This document shows, in pieces, positions 9,887 to 21,729 of a stretch of 64,000 bases of DNA. This DNA is from Cristatella mucedo. Its lineage: Eukaryota; Bryozoa; Phylactolaemata; Cristatellidae. Location: positions 723,501 to 787,500 of the forward strand of contig WPIO01000052.1 in assembly GCA_009760855.2 (NCBI GenBank), written 5' to 3'. Made by a program: the position numbers and the translations under genes. Below the pieces are notes generated by a model, which was not told the DNA's origin, did not search any database, and saw only the letters and a list, made by a program, of their open reading frames with translations. Position 1 is the stretch's first letter; every line of letters starts with the position of its first letter.

Positions 9887-12127
9887 TTGCATATGGAAAA
9901 GTAACAGTTCAGATTATAGAAATATATTTCACAGTAAAGGTGCCGCAGAAGGGCGGCTAAATCTTCGTTATAAGTTGCATTTTGTGTCAGCTGACTGATG
10001 GATGCGGGCGGCCTTTGGTATTGCGGTTTGGTCGGCTCTACCACTTAAGTAGATCTCGGGTAGCCACTTGGGTGAAAAGTCCCGAGATCCGAGATGCTGC
10101 AGCGCAGAAGGACACCCAATATGAAGTGCATATCCGCTCAATCTTGTGCCACCGTTTCACAAGCTCAAAGGTCAGCCGAACTTTCTGAAGTTATCAATCA
10201 AACCCACTCTCGCTTGCTCATCTCTCGCGTCTTTCTCGAACTGCCCGACGTTGCTTCCATCGAAGCTCTAAATAGTAGTTCCTTGTGCCTGGATGGACGC
10301 ATATACAGTTTTTCGGGCAAATTCTACGAAATTTCTATTCTCCTGCCTTTCGGAAAATTTGACTGTCTCCAGTTCTGAGGTCTCTCGCTTGTGCCATGTG
10401 TGGGCGTGCGTACCCGTCGCAGCCCGACGACGGCCGCACCCCGTTCATCCCGAACCGCTTTGGCAGTGTGCAGACATGGCCAGCCTGAAGCTTGCTCGAA
10501 CTAACGACGAGAAGAATTCTCTGGACACTCGATTCCCGACGTTCGCTGGGCTACAGGCAGCTTCAGAAACCCGGAGGATGACTGATCAACTGTCAAAAAT
10601 AGCTACTACGTAGCTCCTCTCACAAGCTCGCCGTAGCGTAAACTTCTGGAATGAAGCCCTTCGCCAAAAGCAAAGCACTCGTAAGGACGTGCCTGTCGTT
10701 TCCGACGAGTGAAAAATACCGGGGGAGAGCTGGCGCCTAGAAGCAGGGCAGAAGCCAGTCGCAGACGCAGCCGCTTCGGCGACAGGGGAACGTGCGACGG
10801 ATGACAGCAGCAGAGAACGGCCGTAATCGAGAGCGCCCAGTACCGTAACATATACCGAGTTCGTTTAATTAGCATAGTGGAGTTTGTTCGATAGCCAAAG
10901 TATGCATGCGTGTACAGCACCAACAATAGCGTACAACTCACTCGGAAGCCCAAAGCACAGCTGACTAATTACTATACCTGACATCCGACTCCTTAAGGTT
11001 TTAAATTTGAAATCGCCAATTATCTTTGGGGCTTTCATAATCCGACTGGTAATAACGATAACTATACCATATTTGCATATCCCCATAAGATAGCCTAATT
11101 TCTATTCATTCACTTTCAAACTCGCTGCACTAGAATCTATATCCGATGGGTGCGCTACACGAAAGATATCGAGCGTGTAAGCGTGTGTAAGCGGCTCCGG
11201 AGCCTCGCGGAGACTCCGCAGAGAGCGAACGTTCGCGGCGAACGAGACTCTCCTTTATTACTTTCAACGGGCACATATATGAGATCTTGATCAATCGCAG
11301 CAGACGACACGAAATATAACCGGCATTAGCAGCCTGACGCCGCGTGGCTTCAACGGTTTAACCTTTGGCCACAGGCGAGGCATGTACAGTAGTGTCAAGC
11401 GCTTCGCTAATCATAACAGCAGAAGCCGCAGGCGCGCGCAACACATGTAAAAGCAAACAAGTATCACGTTTAGGACAGCATGCTAGAGCGAACACAAAGG
11501 CGCTCATTTCCACCCGTTAGTAAGACACCTGGCAAGTAACGGGCACCGTGTCATGCACAGGTATGCACACAAAGCACACCTTAACAAAATCAAGCAGACA
11601 AGGTCGCTTGGGAAGGTTAAAAAAGGTTTATCGGAACAAGTGCATCTTTAGCTGAGGCCTCTTCGCAGCCGTCGTCGTAGCCGTCTCATCGTTATATTCG
11701 GTATCAACAACCCGCGAAGCATCGAGCTGGGCTCCAATGCACGCTCTGAATCGTTGCCTATTCAGACTTTCTGGCCATCGCTACTTCACTCGGTTGGAGA
11801 CAGACGTGTGCATTGACCTTAAGCTCTATCTCAATGCATATCTACTCATGCAGCGATCGCAAAACTAGAACACGATTGGTTCACACAAAACAAGGAGGAG
11901 CAAAAGCCTTTGTGCACCTGTTTTACAAGAGATTGTGACTGAGACTTATCATGCCAGAATGAAAAAAGAGTTTTGCTTGCCACCCTTTGGCTTGCTTGTC
12001 GATTACAACATTTTCTGACTTCGTTTGCGTATTTTTATAATTTGATTTGCAGCGTTTCAGACCCTTTATCTGTCTTGGTTCAATTTTTCTAAACATGGCT
12101 ATTTTAATGGCCTAGACTTGATCAATC
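9263..12127. other. Unassigned intergenic DNA
   Basis: Contains a GA microsatellite (9818-9885). A short plus-strand frame at about 10,396-10,485 (CAMCGRAYPSQPDDGRTPFI then PNRFGSVQTWPA, stop) could be a terminal exon but has no known domain. Nothing else is supported between 10,600 and 12,127. Confidence 0.4.
9818..9885. repeat. (GA)n microsatellite
   Basis: About 34 uninterrupted GA units. Confidence 0.95.
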
Positions 12128-12290
12128 GAGCTGGTTTGGTCTAGCGGTTAAGGTGCTCGCCCCGACCAAGGTCTGACTGAGGTCATGGGCTCGAGCCCCG
12201 AGGCATATGTGAAGCGCCTGAATAGAGATTAAGTTCTCTCGGGGCGCTATATAAATGAATTATATTATTATTATATTATATTAATTAGTT
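12128..12290 (+). mobile_element. SINE-A copy (tRNA-derived), well preserved
   Basis: The best reference copy. GAGCTGGTTTGGTCTAGCGG carries a pol III A box (TGGTCTAGCGG). This is followed by cgaccaaggtctgactgagg and a B box within GGGCTCGAGCCCC. After the linker catatgtgaagcgcc, the 3' part matches the L2A LINE tail (AGAGATTAAGTTCTCT, GGGGCGCTATATAAATGAAT) and ends in an ATT-rich tract. Total length is about 160 bp. Confidence 0.9.
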
Positions 12291-12845
12291 GAGTCCATGT
12301 GTTTGTCTTCAGACTTTAGATCATCCTTTTAAAGTCCACTGGTCATGAATATAGAGTACCAGCAAGGGGATATTAGCGATATGGTAGGAACAGCTAAAAT
12401 GTAGCTACCTAATGCGAAACTGAGCATTAGTTGCTTGCTCCCCTAGGCCGCCTCCGAAACGGCGAAAAGGGAGACGGCGGCCGCGACCCCTTTTTGCAAA
12501 GTCTCACCCCCGTCCGTACCTCCGACGGCAGACCAAGCAGAGCAAGGAGTGGCTGTAAGCGACCACGCCCTCTCTGCAGGTGAAGGCTTTCCTACGACGA
12601 TGACGAGAAGAGCGGCTGTCTCTTTATCTTCCTCCACAAGGGTGCGACTTGGACTAAGCGCTTGCGTATAAATTCTCTGTTAGCGACGCAGCGCTCACGT
12701 TTTTGTCAAGCGAATGCAGCATAATAATGCATGTATAGCCACAAGCTCATACGGCTCGTTATTTATATAGCTGCTTTCTAAAACTAAGAATCGCCGTACG
12801 CTTTAATCACAATAGACTCAAATAGATTTTTGTAGAGCATAGTAC

Positions 12846-12885
12846 CTCCTTGACGGGGACTTGAACCCAATTCCCCGTCAAGGAG
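12846..12885. repeat. Perfect 14-bp inverted repeat
   Basis: Arms ctccttgacgggga (12846-12859) and tccccgtcaaggag (12872-12885) are exact reverse complements around a 12-nt loop, cttgaacccaat. Confidence 0.9.
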
Positions 12886-13858
12886 ATACTTTTGCCTGAC
12901 CCAAAAGTCAGACTTTTATAAGTGCTCTCTAACTTCTAGTTTTTCTTTTGCATTGCGTAAAGTACTTGAATAGCTAATGTTGAAACGGCTATCTTGCATT
13001 TCCTGGCGCAAATTAAAGCAGCGATAATTGAAGAGTTCTCTGGTTATACTATGTGTCGTAAGTCCAATCCGTTAAGGCTGCCTACTTTGCCTCTCTATAT
13101 GAGTGCTAGCGGCGGCAGCGGCTCAGGCTTGGCTGAGTGATTAGATCAGTTACGGGAGTATCAAGCCATGAACTAAATATGGTTGAGTACCAGACATTTA
13201 CTACCACGAGACACGGGTATTTTTACAATCTTCCGGATCTTGTCAAAAAAGAATGTATTTGTTAAATTACTCTGAAAAAATTGCATGTTACTCTCAAATG
13301 CAAGGGGATTTCTTGTGACCGAGAATGTTTCGCTGCACTAATCTAAACGCGTGCCAGACAGATTTTGACAACATTCGTTGAGAACCGCGATGCAGGTAGC
13401 ACTTTTATAAAAACTAGCTCTTAATCCTCGAGTTTTACTCCCCATCAGATCGCAACGCTTTGCGTAACTGGCTTGAACCTGACAAATACCTGACAGTAGT
13501 GACTCTTGCAGTTACCCAGTTAATGACATATCTCCACTGCTTCAGTTGATAACAAGTCATCCGAGACTGTCTTAGCTGAGCCATCGCTGCCCCTGAGTCA
13601 GTGTGATACCTGCGTCCCATGTCAACCCTTCCACTGAGTTAGCTTTGTAAGGAACTGCAAGAGTTGGAACGTACGTCGCACTTATTTTAGAATGTATAAA
13701 GTATCATGAAACATAACTCAAACTATTTAATTCCGTTACGTATGCTTATAAGGTGCACATTAAAGTTCGGCAAACTTCGCATGCAACACAGTAACCTCGT
13801 GGTGGCGACTAGTAGCTTGCGGTGGTTAGTCTTCATATTGAGCTCGTGCAGTAGCAGC

Positions 13859-13943
<85 letters not shown>
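13859..13943. repeat. (TA)n microsatellite
   Basis: About 42 TA units. Confidence 0.95.
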
Positions 13944-13949
<6 letters not shown>

Positions 13950-14317
13950 CAGCTACGCTACTGAGCATTCGTCAAATGCTTTGCCTAACCGACCAAAAAA
14001 AGAGGCGACAGACCAATCAAGATAACTTTATTTAGTTAAGAGCCGAGATGGCGACGTTTCTATCAGCATTCGTGAACCTTCGAGGATGCCTGTTTAGTCT
14101 GCCTAACGATTACACCCGGTACTTGTTTGCGGCCAGAATATTAGGATTAGGTAAGAGCAACCGTTAATCATTCTCGTATAACTTGGCTCCTCAAAATTCC
14201 TTTCCCACACGGCCATTATATACACCCATGGAAAGACAGAGCGTGAAATGAGCTAATTATTATTGCCAACCATCGGACAGCTCTCGAAAATTTTTATCAA
14301 GTTGATCTATGAATTTA

Positions 14318-14358
14318 TAATAATAATAATAGAATAATAATAATAATGCATTTGATAA
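14318..14358 (-). mobile_element. L2A extreme 3' tail
   Basis: On the minus strand, TTATCAAATGCATTATTATT followed by further ATT units: the last ~15 bp of L2A plus its tail. It directly abuts the SINE-A at 14362, so the SINE landed at or in this tail, or the two were inserted together. Confidence 0.55.
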
Positions 14359-14361
14359 TCG

Positions 14362-14520
14362 CCGAGCTGGTTTGGTCTAGCGGTTAAGGCGCTCGCTCCG
14401 ACCAAGGTCTGACTGAGGTCGTGGCTTCGAGCCCCCAGGCATATGTGAAGCGCCTGAATAGAGATTAAGTTCTTTTGGGGCACGATATAAATGAACTATA
14501 TTTTAATTATATATAATAAT
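14362..14520 (+). mobile_element. SINE-A copy (tRNA-derived)
   Basis: A box TGGTCTAGCGGTTAAGG, then cgaccaaggtctgactgagg, B box GGCTTCGAGCCCC, linker catatgtgaagcgcc and the L2A-like tail (AGAGATTAAGTTCTTTTGGG). Very close to the copy at 12128. Confidence 0.9.
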
Positions 14521-14654
14521 TTTGCTGCAGATTACTGCCTACCTTTTATTATATAATTCATTCAAGGCACCATGGTAAGCCATTGCTTTTTATGTTACCA
14601 TAAATGGCAGACAGAAATTTTGCGATGGGTTTTAACCTATGTTAGGCTACTGAC

Positions 14655-14892
14655 TAAGCTGACTTTCCAACTGCTCTCCTGACTCTGCTATGCTTCCCAC
14701 TTGCTCTTTGTTGCGTGAGACGAAGTCTGTTGGCTACCGAATGCGTACCGAAAGCCGCTTAGGCTGTGAGTTCGCAAAACTCTCAAAGTCTCTCTAAACT
14801 CTCAAGTGCAAAATTCTCCTGCGTAACACCCACATAGTCTATATGGTTTTGTGGAGTTACATATGGAGATGCATTCATTCATTCATTCCGCT
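14655..14892 (+). mobile_element. L2B LINE 3'-end fragment
   Basis: Matches the end of L2B at 39,740-39,935: tatgcttcccacttgctc, gcgtgagacgaagtctgttg, gaaagccgcttaggctgtga, gcgtaacacccacatag and tttgtggagtta, ending in four CATT units. An extra tctcaaagtctctctaaact stretch is inserted near 14,790. Confidence 0.85.
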
Positions 14893-15191
14893 GAAATACA
14901 CGAATCTAAATTGAAAAAATAAAAATATGCATGCATGCAATGAAAAATAGTGTTGTGTACAGATAGATCTAGCGTTATTTCCATGCAATCTTCTAATAGA
15001 AGCACTTCTACCTTGAAATGCATGTTCATTCTTATTATAAATATTTAAAGTTGATATCTAGAGACTGCACGGTGACTACACATGTTTGGAAACGTTTTGA
15101 TGCAGGTTGCATTCTTCTTACTTAATACTTCCTTGGCCACTGCATAGGTATTCATCCTCTAGATTTAATTCTAACGAACTATAAGACTCGG

Positions 15192-15192
<1 letters not shown>

Positions 15193-15283
<91 letters not shown>
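15193..15283. repeat. (TA)n microsatellite
   Basis: About 45 TA units, leading straight into a 36-bp palindrome. Confidence 0.95.
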
Positions 15284-15288
<5 letters not shown>

Positions 15289-15317
15289 CGCATTATATAT
15301 ATATAATGCGATTTCAT
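15282..15317. repeat. 36-bp perfect palindrome
   Basis: ATGAAATCGCATTATATA followed immediately by its exact reverse complement, with no spacer. The centre is itself an AT tract, next to the (TA)n array. Confidence 0.95.
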
Positions 15318-15976
15318 GTCAGATCTGCACAACTTGATAAATGTCTTTAACGACTTTCTCATGGGATCAAAGGACTAAGCTTTTGACGTATGTTCAAAAT
15401 AAAGGTAAGTGTCAGAAGAAATTTAATATTTTTCCTAATTAAATACTCCATAGCTTTGTATATCGTTGAATACCATTTCGTAGTGTACGCAAGATTCATT
15501 AAAATTAACTTCGTTGATTTTGTCAGGGCCTATTTAATCTTATTATTTTTGCGGTGACTAAGGCAAATTGACCTCTCAGCTGACGCATTTACGTATGTAT
15601 TTGCGTGGAAAAGGTGCATTGTAAGGACTGCATCTAATACGATCAAATATAGAGGTCAAAGAAACAATAAATATATCATTTCAGTCAGTTCTTTTCGGCT
15701 TTGATACTCTTTAAAAAGTCTCGCCTCTCTGTAGCTGACCCCATATATATATTGCTTTGGATAAAACGCGAATCATTGGGACTGGGCATGCATCCTGCTA
15801 TAAACGAAAGTGGCTCGTGGAAACCTATTTATTACCAAATTGCATTTTATTACCAAATGTATTACCGCTGGTGGCGTGTAGGGGGAAAGGTTAATGACGC
15901 CTGCTGTCTAGTGAGCTGATGTCACAGCTACTTGAAAGTTCACTGTGTCTATAGCATGAGTGTTCGGCTCAACGTT

Positions 15977-16030
15977 TCGACTGTGGTCACGTGGTCAGAC
16001 AAATCGACTGCGGTCACGTGGTCAGACAAA
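15977..16030 (+). repeat. 27-bp tandem duplication
   Basis: Two adjacent 27-bp units (15977-16003, 16004-16030) beginning tcgactg and ending gtcagacaaa, with a single T/C difference. Each contains cacgtg, an E-box core. Confidence 0.9.
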
Positions 16031-16059
16031 CGCTACGATTTACCTGACCGTGCCTCGCG

Positions 16060-16950
16060 AGTCCGGTGTTGATACTGAAGGTAGGGTTTATAACGACCTA
16101 AGGAATACAGACTTGGGTAAAGTCCCTCGCTCGCTTGTTTTGCAGCCTTCGATACTATTGGTCACAGTCCTTTTAGAGGGTCTTGCATCTCGCCTGGGCA
16201 TTACTGGCACTGCACTGCTATGGCTCAGGTCCTATCTCAGTGGGAGACTCCAGAGTGTTGATGTGAGCGAACCGAGATCATCCGGGAAACCACTTAAGTA
16301 CGGGGTACCACAGGGCTCTGTGCTCGGTCCGCTTTTTTCACAGTTTATACCCTTCCTCTTGCCGATACGATCGCCAAGCAGAATCTAGGCTTTCACCTGT
16401 AGGCAGATGACACTCCGTTGTACCTTTGATTTGACCCCTCCTAGCCCTCGAGCACGTTGAATTCTCTACACACCCTTGCTGCGTGTATTCTCAGATGGTT
16501 GGCAGCAAACTTTCTTAAATTGAATGACGGCAGAACCTACCTACTAGTTATGGGAAAACCAAGTGTGACTCAGAAATTGAAAAACCTTACGCTCAAAATT
16601 GGCTCGGCCAGCATATCTCCTGCTGAATCTGCACGTAATCTGTGTGTCCTGTTCAAACGCGATCTTTCATTGGACGGCCACATCAGCTCTGCGGTAAAGT
16701 CTGCCTACGTTCAGCTACACAGCATTGCTAAAATGTGGGCTTGCTCAGACAGAGATACTACATCGAAACTTATCCATGCATTTGCGACATCCTGTCTCGA
16801 CTTCTGTAACTCACTGATTGCTAGTCTGCCACGTGAACAATCAGGCGCTTACAGTTGGTGCCAAACTCTGAAGCTAGGCTCGTCTGTCGTGAGCGTCGCA
16901 GGTGCCCCCAGCAGTACTACGAGCTCCGCACTCTACCAAAACACATGCAG
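16060..16950 (+). mobile_element. L2A LINE copy, decayed internal fragment
   Basis: Frames at 15960-16388 and 16457-17182 hold RT motifs: LEGLASRLGITGTALLWLRS, YLSGRLQSVDV, KYGVPQGSVLGP, then WLAANFLKLNDGRTYLLVMG, LTLKIGSASISPAESARNL and ATSCLDFCNSLIASLP. The YADD region is altered by a stop (ctgtaggcagatgac at 16,397). The copy stops near 16,950 without the 3' hairpin. Confidence 0.85.
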
Positions 16951-17517
16951 GGCTAGATTCTGTCATGGGCCCTCACGTGCAAAATTCGTTTGTAGCCAAG
17001 GAGTAAAAGCCAACAAAATACAACGTCTTGGGAGCCGAAGGAAATATCAGAGCTCGCCTGTGATGTTAGCCTTCGGTGCTGGGAAACTATGTGACCTTGG
17101 GGTGCACACTCAAAAATTACTGAAAAGTGTTCTCGGGCTCGTTCAGAATCCCACCAGAGACGCTTGTCATTCTTTGTTTTGAGACGCACGCTCTATTTAC
17201 GAACTTCAGCTTTCGCGCTCGCGAGTAAAGTTTGCAGCGATCGCTGGCTGCTCGGATGCTCGGATGCCGTTACGGCGCCGAGCCAGCGATATACAGCCAT
17301 ATATTACTGGATATACAGCAGCCATTACTGCGTTCTCTTCAGGTGGCCTGATAAAAAGCGTCTAGGTACAAAAATTAACTCTGGTGGGTCACTTCTGATG
17401 CGTCTTATTGTAAATTGGATCAAAAGGTTGCTTATAAATGTAGAGAGGCGTTGCCGGGGCTATGCTCAGTGTGTCTAGAAACAAGCTCAAGTCGGTGTAG
17501 ATGCTAATTTAAAGAAG

Positions 17518-19905
17518 TATCGCGAAACCTCAAGACCCTTGACATCGATGCTGTCCGTGCGAGAATATCTGCCTCGCCTCTGCTGCTCAGTTCTTCTTCC
17601 GATCTGTCATCATTGGTAGATAGCTAAAACACGACACTAGCTGAAATGCTCGACGAGTTTGCACCTCTAACTAAGCGAACTGTGCGGGGTGCCGAGACGG
17701 CCTGTGGTTTACCACGGACATTAAACTAGATTGGTCTACTAAGCGCAAGTTTGAAAACATATACGAAAGATCAGGACTGACTGTCCATCGACAGGCATAC
17801 AAGGACTACTGTAGATCGTACCAATCGATCCTAGTAAAGGTTTAGTCTAGCTTCTATAAAAACATTGTTGAATCACAGATGCACGATCCAAAAATGCTGA
17901 TGTCAACGATCAACCATCTTCTCATTGCTCCCAGATTAGCTCCTTAGCTGATGATCCTTGTGATGGTTAAGCCGATCGCTTCTCTAGATTCTTTGTCCAG
18001 AAGATAGACTAGATTAGGGAGCCTATCCCTGCGACGGCAGCATTCCCCCTAGAATGATGTCCCTCGATTCTTGGCTACACCTCAATGTCTACATTCCAGC
18101 ATGTCAGTAGTGATCTCGATTTGAAGTTCATATTCCAATCAAAGAAGAAAAAGTCCTCTGGACCCTATTCCCACTGTCCTGCTCCTACGTTGCATTGATC
18201 TGCTGTTGCCATGCATAACTAACGTCATTAATATGTCATTAGCCTCAGGTCATGTCCCAGCACCTTTCAAAAAAAGCTGTAGTCAGGCCACTTCTCAAGA
18301 AAGCGACACTAAATTAAGAGAACTTAAGCAACTACCACCCAGTCTCCCTTCTAACATTCCTATCAAAGACACTGGAGCGGGTCGTGGCGGACCAGCTAAA
18401 CTCATATATCGAAACCTCACACCTTGCTAGTAAGTTCCAGTCTGGCTTTAGAGCTAATCACTCCACACAGTCAGCATTGCTTCGGGTATACAACGACCTA
18501 CTTAGGAATGCAGACATTGGTAGAGTGTCTCTGCTTGTTTTGCTCGATCTTTCAGCAGCTTTTGATACTATCGATCACAAAGTTCTTCTAGAGCGCCTCT
18601 CATCTCGCCTGGGCATCACTGGCACTGCTCTGCAGTGGTTCAGATCCAATCTCAGTGGGAGACTCCAGAGTATTTACGTGAATGGACAAAGATCATCTGA
18701 GGTACCTCTGAAATATGGCGTACCTCAGGGCTCAGTGCTAGGTCCGGTTCTTTTCCCGGTTTATACTCTTCCTCTTGCTGATGTGATTGCCAAGCACAAT
18801 CCAGGCTTTCACTTCTATGCAGATGACACTCAGCTGTACCTGTGCTTTGATCCCTCCCAGCCTTCAAGCACCTCAAGTTCTCTCAACTCACTTGCTGCAT
18901 GTATTGATGACATCCACACATGGATGGCAGCAATTTTTCTAAAACTAAATGACGATAAAACTAACTTACGAGTTATGGGCAAACTCAGTGGGATTCAGTA
19001 ATTGGAAAGGCTGAAACTCAAAATTTGCTCTGCCAGCATATCTCCAGTTGAATCAGCTCGAAATCTAGGTGTCATATTCCAAAGTGACCTCTCGTTAGAC
19101 GACCATATCAGCTCCATATTAAATCTGCCTATTTTCAGCTACATAACATTGCTAAAATTCGGGCTTGTTTAGATAAGGATACCACATTTAAGTTGGTCCA
19201 TGCATTCGTGACATCCCGTCTTGACTTCTGTAACTCACTGCTTGCTGGCCTACCGGCATGTGCAATCAGGCGACTACAGCTGGTGCAAAACTCTGCAGCT
19301 AGGCTTGTCTGTCGTGAGCATCGCAGTTGCCACATTACACCACTTCTCGCCGACCTGCACTGGCTACCAGTCAAGCAACGGATTGACTTCAAGGTTTTGT
19401 CGCTCACGTTTTGGTCCCTTCATTGTTTGGCCCCAGCCTACCTAATTGATCTACTCCCCACTAGGTCAAGCATCGTACCACCAGCTTTTCGGAATCTTAC
19501 TGTTTACCAAAACCTCGTATAAACCTCAAATCCTTTAGAGACTGTGCATTTAGTTTGTACCCTCCCAAAGCCTGGAACTCACTCCCCACTTGCGTCAAGC
19601 CATCCCCTGACTTGACCACATTTAAAAAGAAATTAAACACGCACCTATTTATGAAAGAATTTAGTGGGTCCCTGTGATTCGTCCTTCATGTGCTGACGGG
19701 TGCTGACACTGTGCATGCTGCCACTAACCACACTTGCATGCTGACCCTGTGCATGTCACCCCTAACCAAGTTATTCATGTTGTTTATCAAGCTTGATAAC
19801 ACTCACCATTCGATCGTGTTTCCTTTGCTGTAAATGGAAAGAGCCTAGAAAGAGATCTGAGTGGGCTTTATCAAGTGTATTGTTTCTGTTGTTGTTATTA
19901 TTAAC
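17518..19905 (+). mobile_element. L2A LINE copy, long but frame-broken
   Basis: Homology starts at the linker before RT (NLKTLDIDAVRARIS-like) exactly as in the copy at 40,440, runs through RT (DLSAAFDTIDH, YGVPQGSVLGPVLF, FYADDTQLYLCF at about 18,810-18,845) and the C-terminal region, and reaches a degraded 3' hairpin (agagcctagaaagagatct, gggctttatcaagt) with a GTT/ATT tail at 19,880-19,905. Several frameshifts and stops separate the frames at 18,206, 18,384 and 19,193. The endonuclease is absent. Confidence 0.9.
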
Positions 19906-20648
19906 TGCACGCTAAAATTAACCTTGAAACTCCAATGAATTCTTTTCTCGTTTCCATCGGCTTGGTAAGCATCTATCTTGCTGTCGATAACTATGATATT
20001 TAGCTGGCTATCTTTAAGAATTTGTAGCTGTGATTTGAAGTAAATAGATGAAATGTCGTGATTACTGCATGCAAACCAACTTCGAGTCGTTCCTAAATAC
20101 TACGGCTGCTGAATCAGTGTGTCGTCCGACCGAACGAATTCCTGCTCCGATACGAAGTAACCTAATGTTTTACTGAATTTTGAATGTCTTCGTCCTAATG
20201 TATATTTATGTAAGAGATCTTGTAGACTTTCTTCATTTTGCCCCAAACACTGAAAGTAAGTCAAAGACCGGATTTGTGAGGCAATTCCTGGAATGAACGT
20301 GATAAGTAAGTCGCAGTGGCAAAAGCTAGGGTAACTGCAGATGGAGGTTTTCGCCTTCTTGTATTGTGTGCACTAATCGTGTTATCGTTCAAAATCGTTT
20401 TATATATTTATTGAGATGCGAGCTAGAGGTGCTCGCCTTCTCGATCTTCTGAGAAGTTACAATCTAAAGAACTGAATGTCTACAAAGCCAGGGGTTCAGA
20501 TTAAGCAGTGAAGCCCAGCTAGATTCTGAGTCGGTTTTCGGGAAAACAGATGAAGTCAGGTATGGCCATGACAACAGCCGAGAAAATGGTGTCTGAAAAC
20601 CGTCGATAGTAATGCACGAAAGCAACAAAAACCATAAACAAATCTGTG
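19906..20648. other. Unassigned intergenic DNA
   Basis: AT-rich sequence; no frame, RNA gene or repeat family recognised. Confidence 0.5.
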
Positions 20649-20803
20649 CTGATTTGACAGCCTCATTTATATAGCGGCAGAAGAGCCTTATCGGCTATCA
20701 CCCCTGCTTGCAGATGGCAATAAAAATCTCCCTACTGCAGGAATCAAACCCACACACTCGGTCGTGAAGAGCGAGCACCTTACCTCCTGGGGTATCACGG
20801 CCC
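20649..20803 (-). mobile_element. SINE-B copy (second tRNA-related family)
   Basis: On the minus strand: GGGCCGTGATACCCCAGGAG and GTAAGGTGCTCGC (A-box-like region), a B box in GTGGGTTTGATTCCTGC, then a conserved 3' part (AGGCTCTTCTGCCGCTATAT, AAATGAGGCTGTCAAATCAG). Similar copies lie at 29,895 and 46,171. The tail differs from SINE-A. Confidence 0.7.
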
Positions 20804-20849
20804 AGTACCAAAATCTTAGCCTATTTCACAGCCGAATTTGTATAGCGAC

Positions 20850-21729
20850 AATAATAATAATAATAATACTGCACTTGATGAAGCGCCCTCAGAGAACTTA
20901 ATCTCTTTCTAGGCGCTTTACATTTGCTGAAAAGTGAAATGCAATTGAATGGTGAGTAATATCATGCTTGAAAAACAAACAAAATGAATAACATGGTTAG
21001 GGGTGACATGCACAGAGTCAGCATGCAAATGTGGTTAGTGGCAGCATGCACAGTGTCAGCACGCATAAGCACATGAAGGACGAATCACAGGGACCCACTA
21101 AATGCTGTCCTAAATAGGTGTGTTTTTAAGTTCCTTTTAAATGTGGTCAGGTCATGGGATGTTCTACGCAGGTCGGGAGGGAGTTCCAGGCTTTGGTAGC
21201 ATACGAACTAAATGCACGGTCTCCAAAGGATTTAAGGTTTGTACGAGGTATTTCTAGACTGTTGGATTCCGAAAAGCGGGTGGTATGATGCTTGGCCTGA
21301 TGGGGTAGTATATCTGACAGATAGGCTGGAGCCATAGAATGAAGGGACCTAAAAGTGAGCGACAAAACCTTGAAGTCAATCCGTTGCCTCACTGGTAGCC
21401 AGTGCAGGTCGGCGAGAAGTGGAGTAATGTGGCAACTGCGACGCTCACGACAGACAAGCCTAGCAGCAGAGTTTTGCACCAGCTGCAATCGCCTGATCGC
21501 ACATGCTGGTAGGCCAGTGAGAAGTGAATTGCAGAAGTCGAGACGGGATGTCACGAATGCATGGACCAACTTGGACGTGGTATCTTTATCTAAACAGGCC
21601 CGAATTTTAGCAATGTTATGAAGCTGAAAATAGGCGGATTTGACTGTGGAGCTGATGTGGTCGTCTAAGGAGAGGTCGCTTTGGAATATGACACCTAGAT
21701 TTCAAGCTGATTCAACTGGAGATATTTCC
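20850..21729 (-). mobile_element. L2A LINE copy, 5'-truncated
   Basis: The minus-strand frame at 21,147-21,569 encodes the C-terminal region after RT: SRLDFCNSLLTGLPACAIRR, LHWLPVRQRIDFKVLSLTFR and SFGDRAFSSYATKAWNSLP. The 3' end has the hairpin (TAAAGCGCC...GGGCGCTTCATCAAGTGC) and (ATT)n. Its 5' end abuts a mariner fragment exactly at 21,729/21,730. Confidence 0.9.

Larger units (their letters stand above)
12291..14317. other. Unassigned intergenic DNA with hairpin and (TA)n
   Basis: Holds a perfect 14-bp hairpin (12846-12885) and a long TA microsatellite (13859-13943). A minus-strand frame at 12,443-12,637 has no recognisable domain. Nothing else is supported. Confidence 0.4.

Noticed and set aside
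12150-12215. Possible tRNA gene (A and B boxes)
   Set aside because: The boxes are part of SINE-A: the same unit occurs six times with a LINE-like tail, and no complete cloverleaf with an acceptor stem was found.
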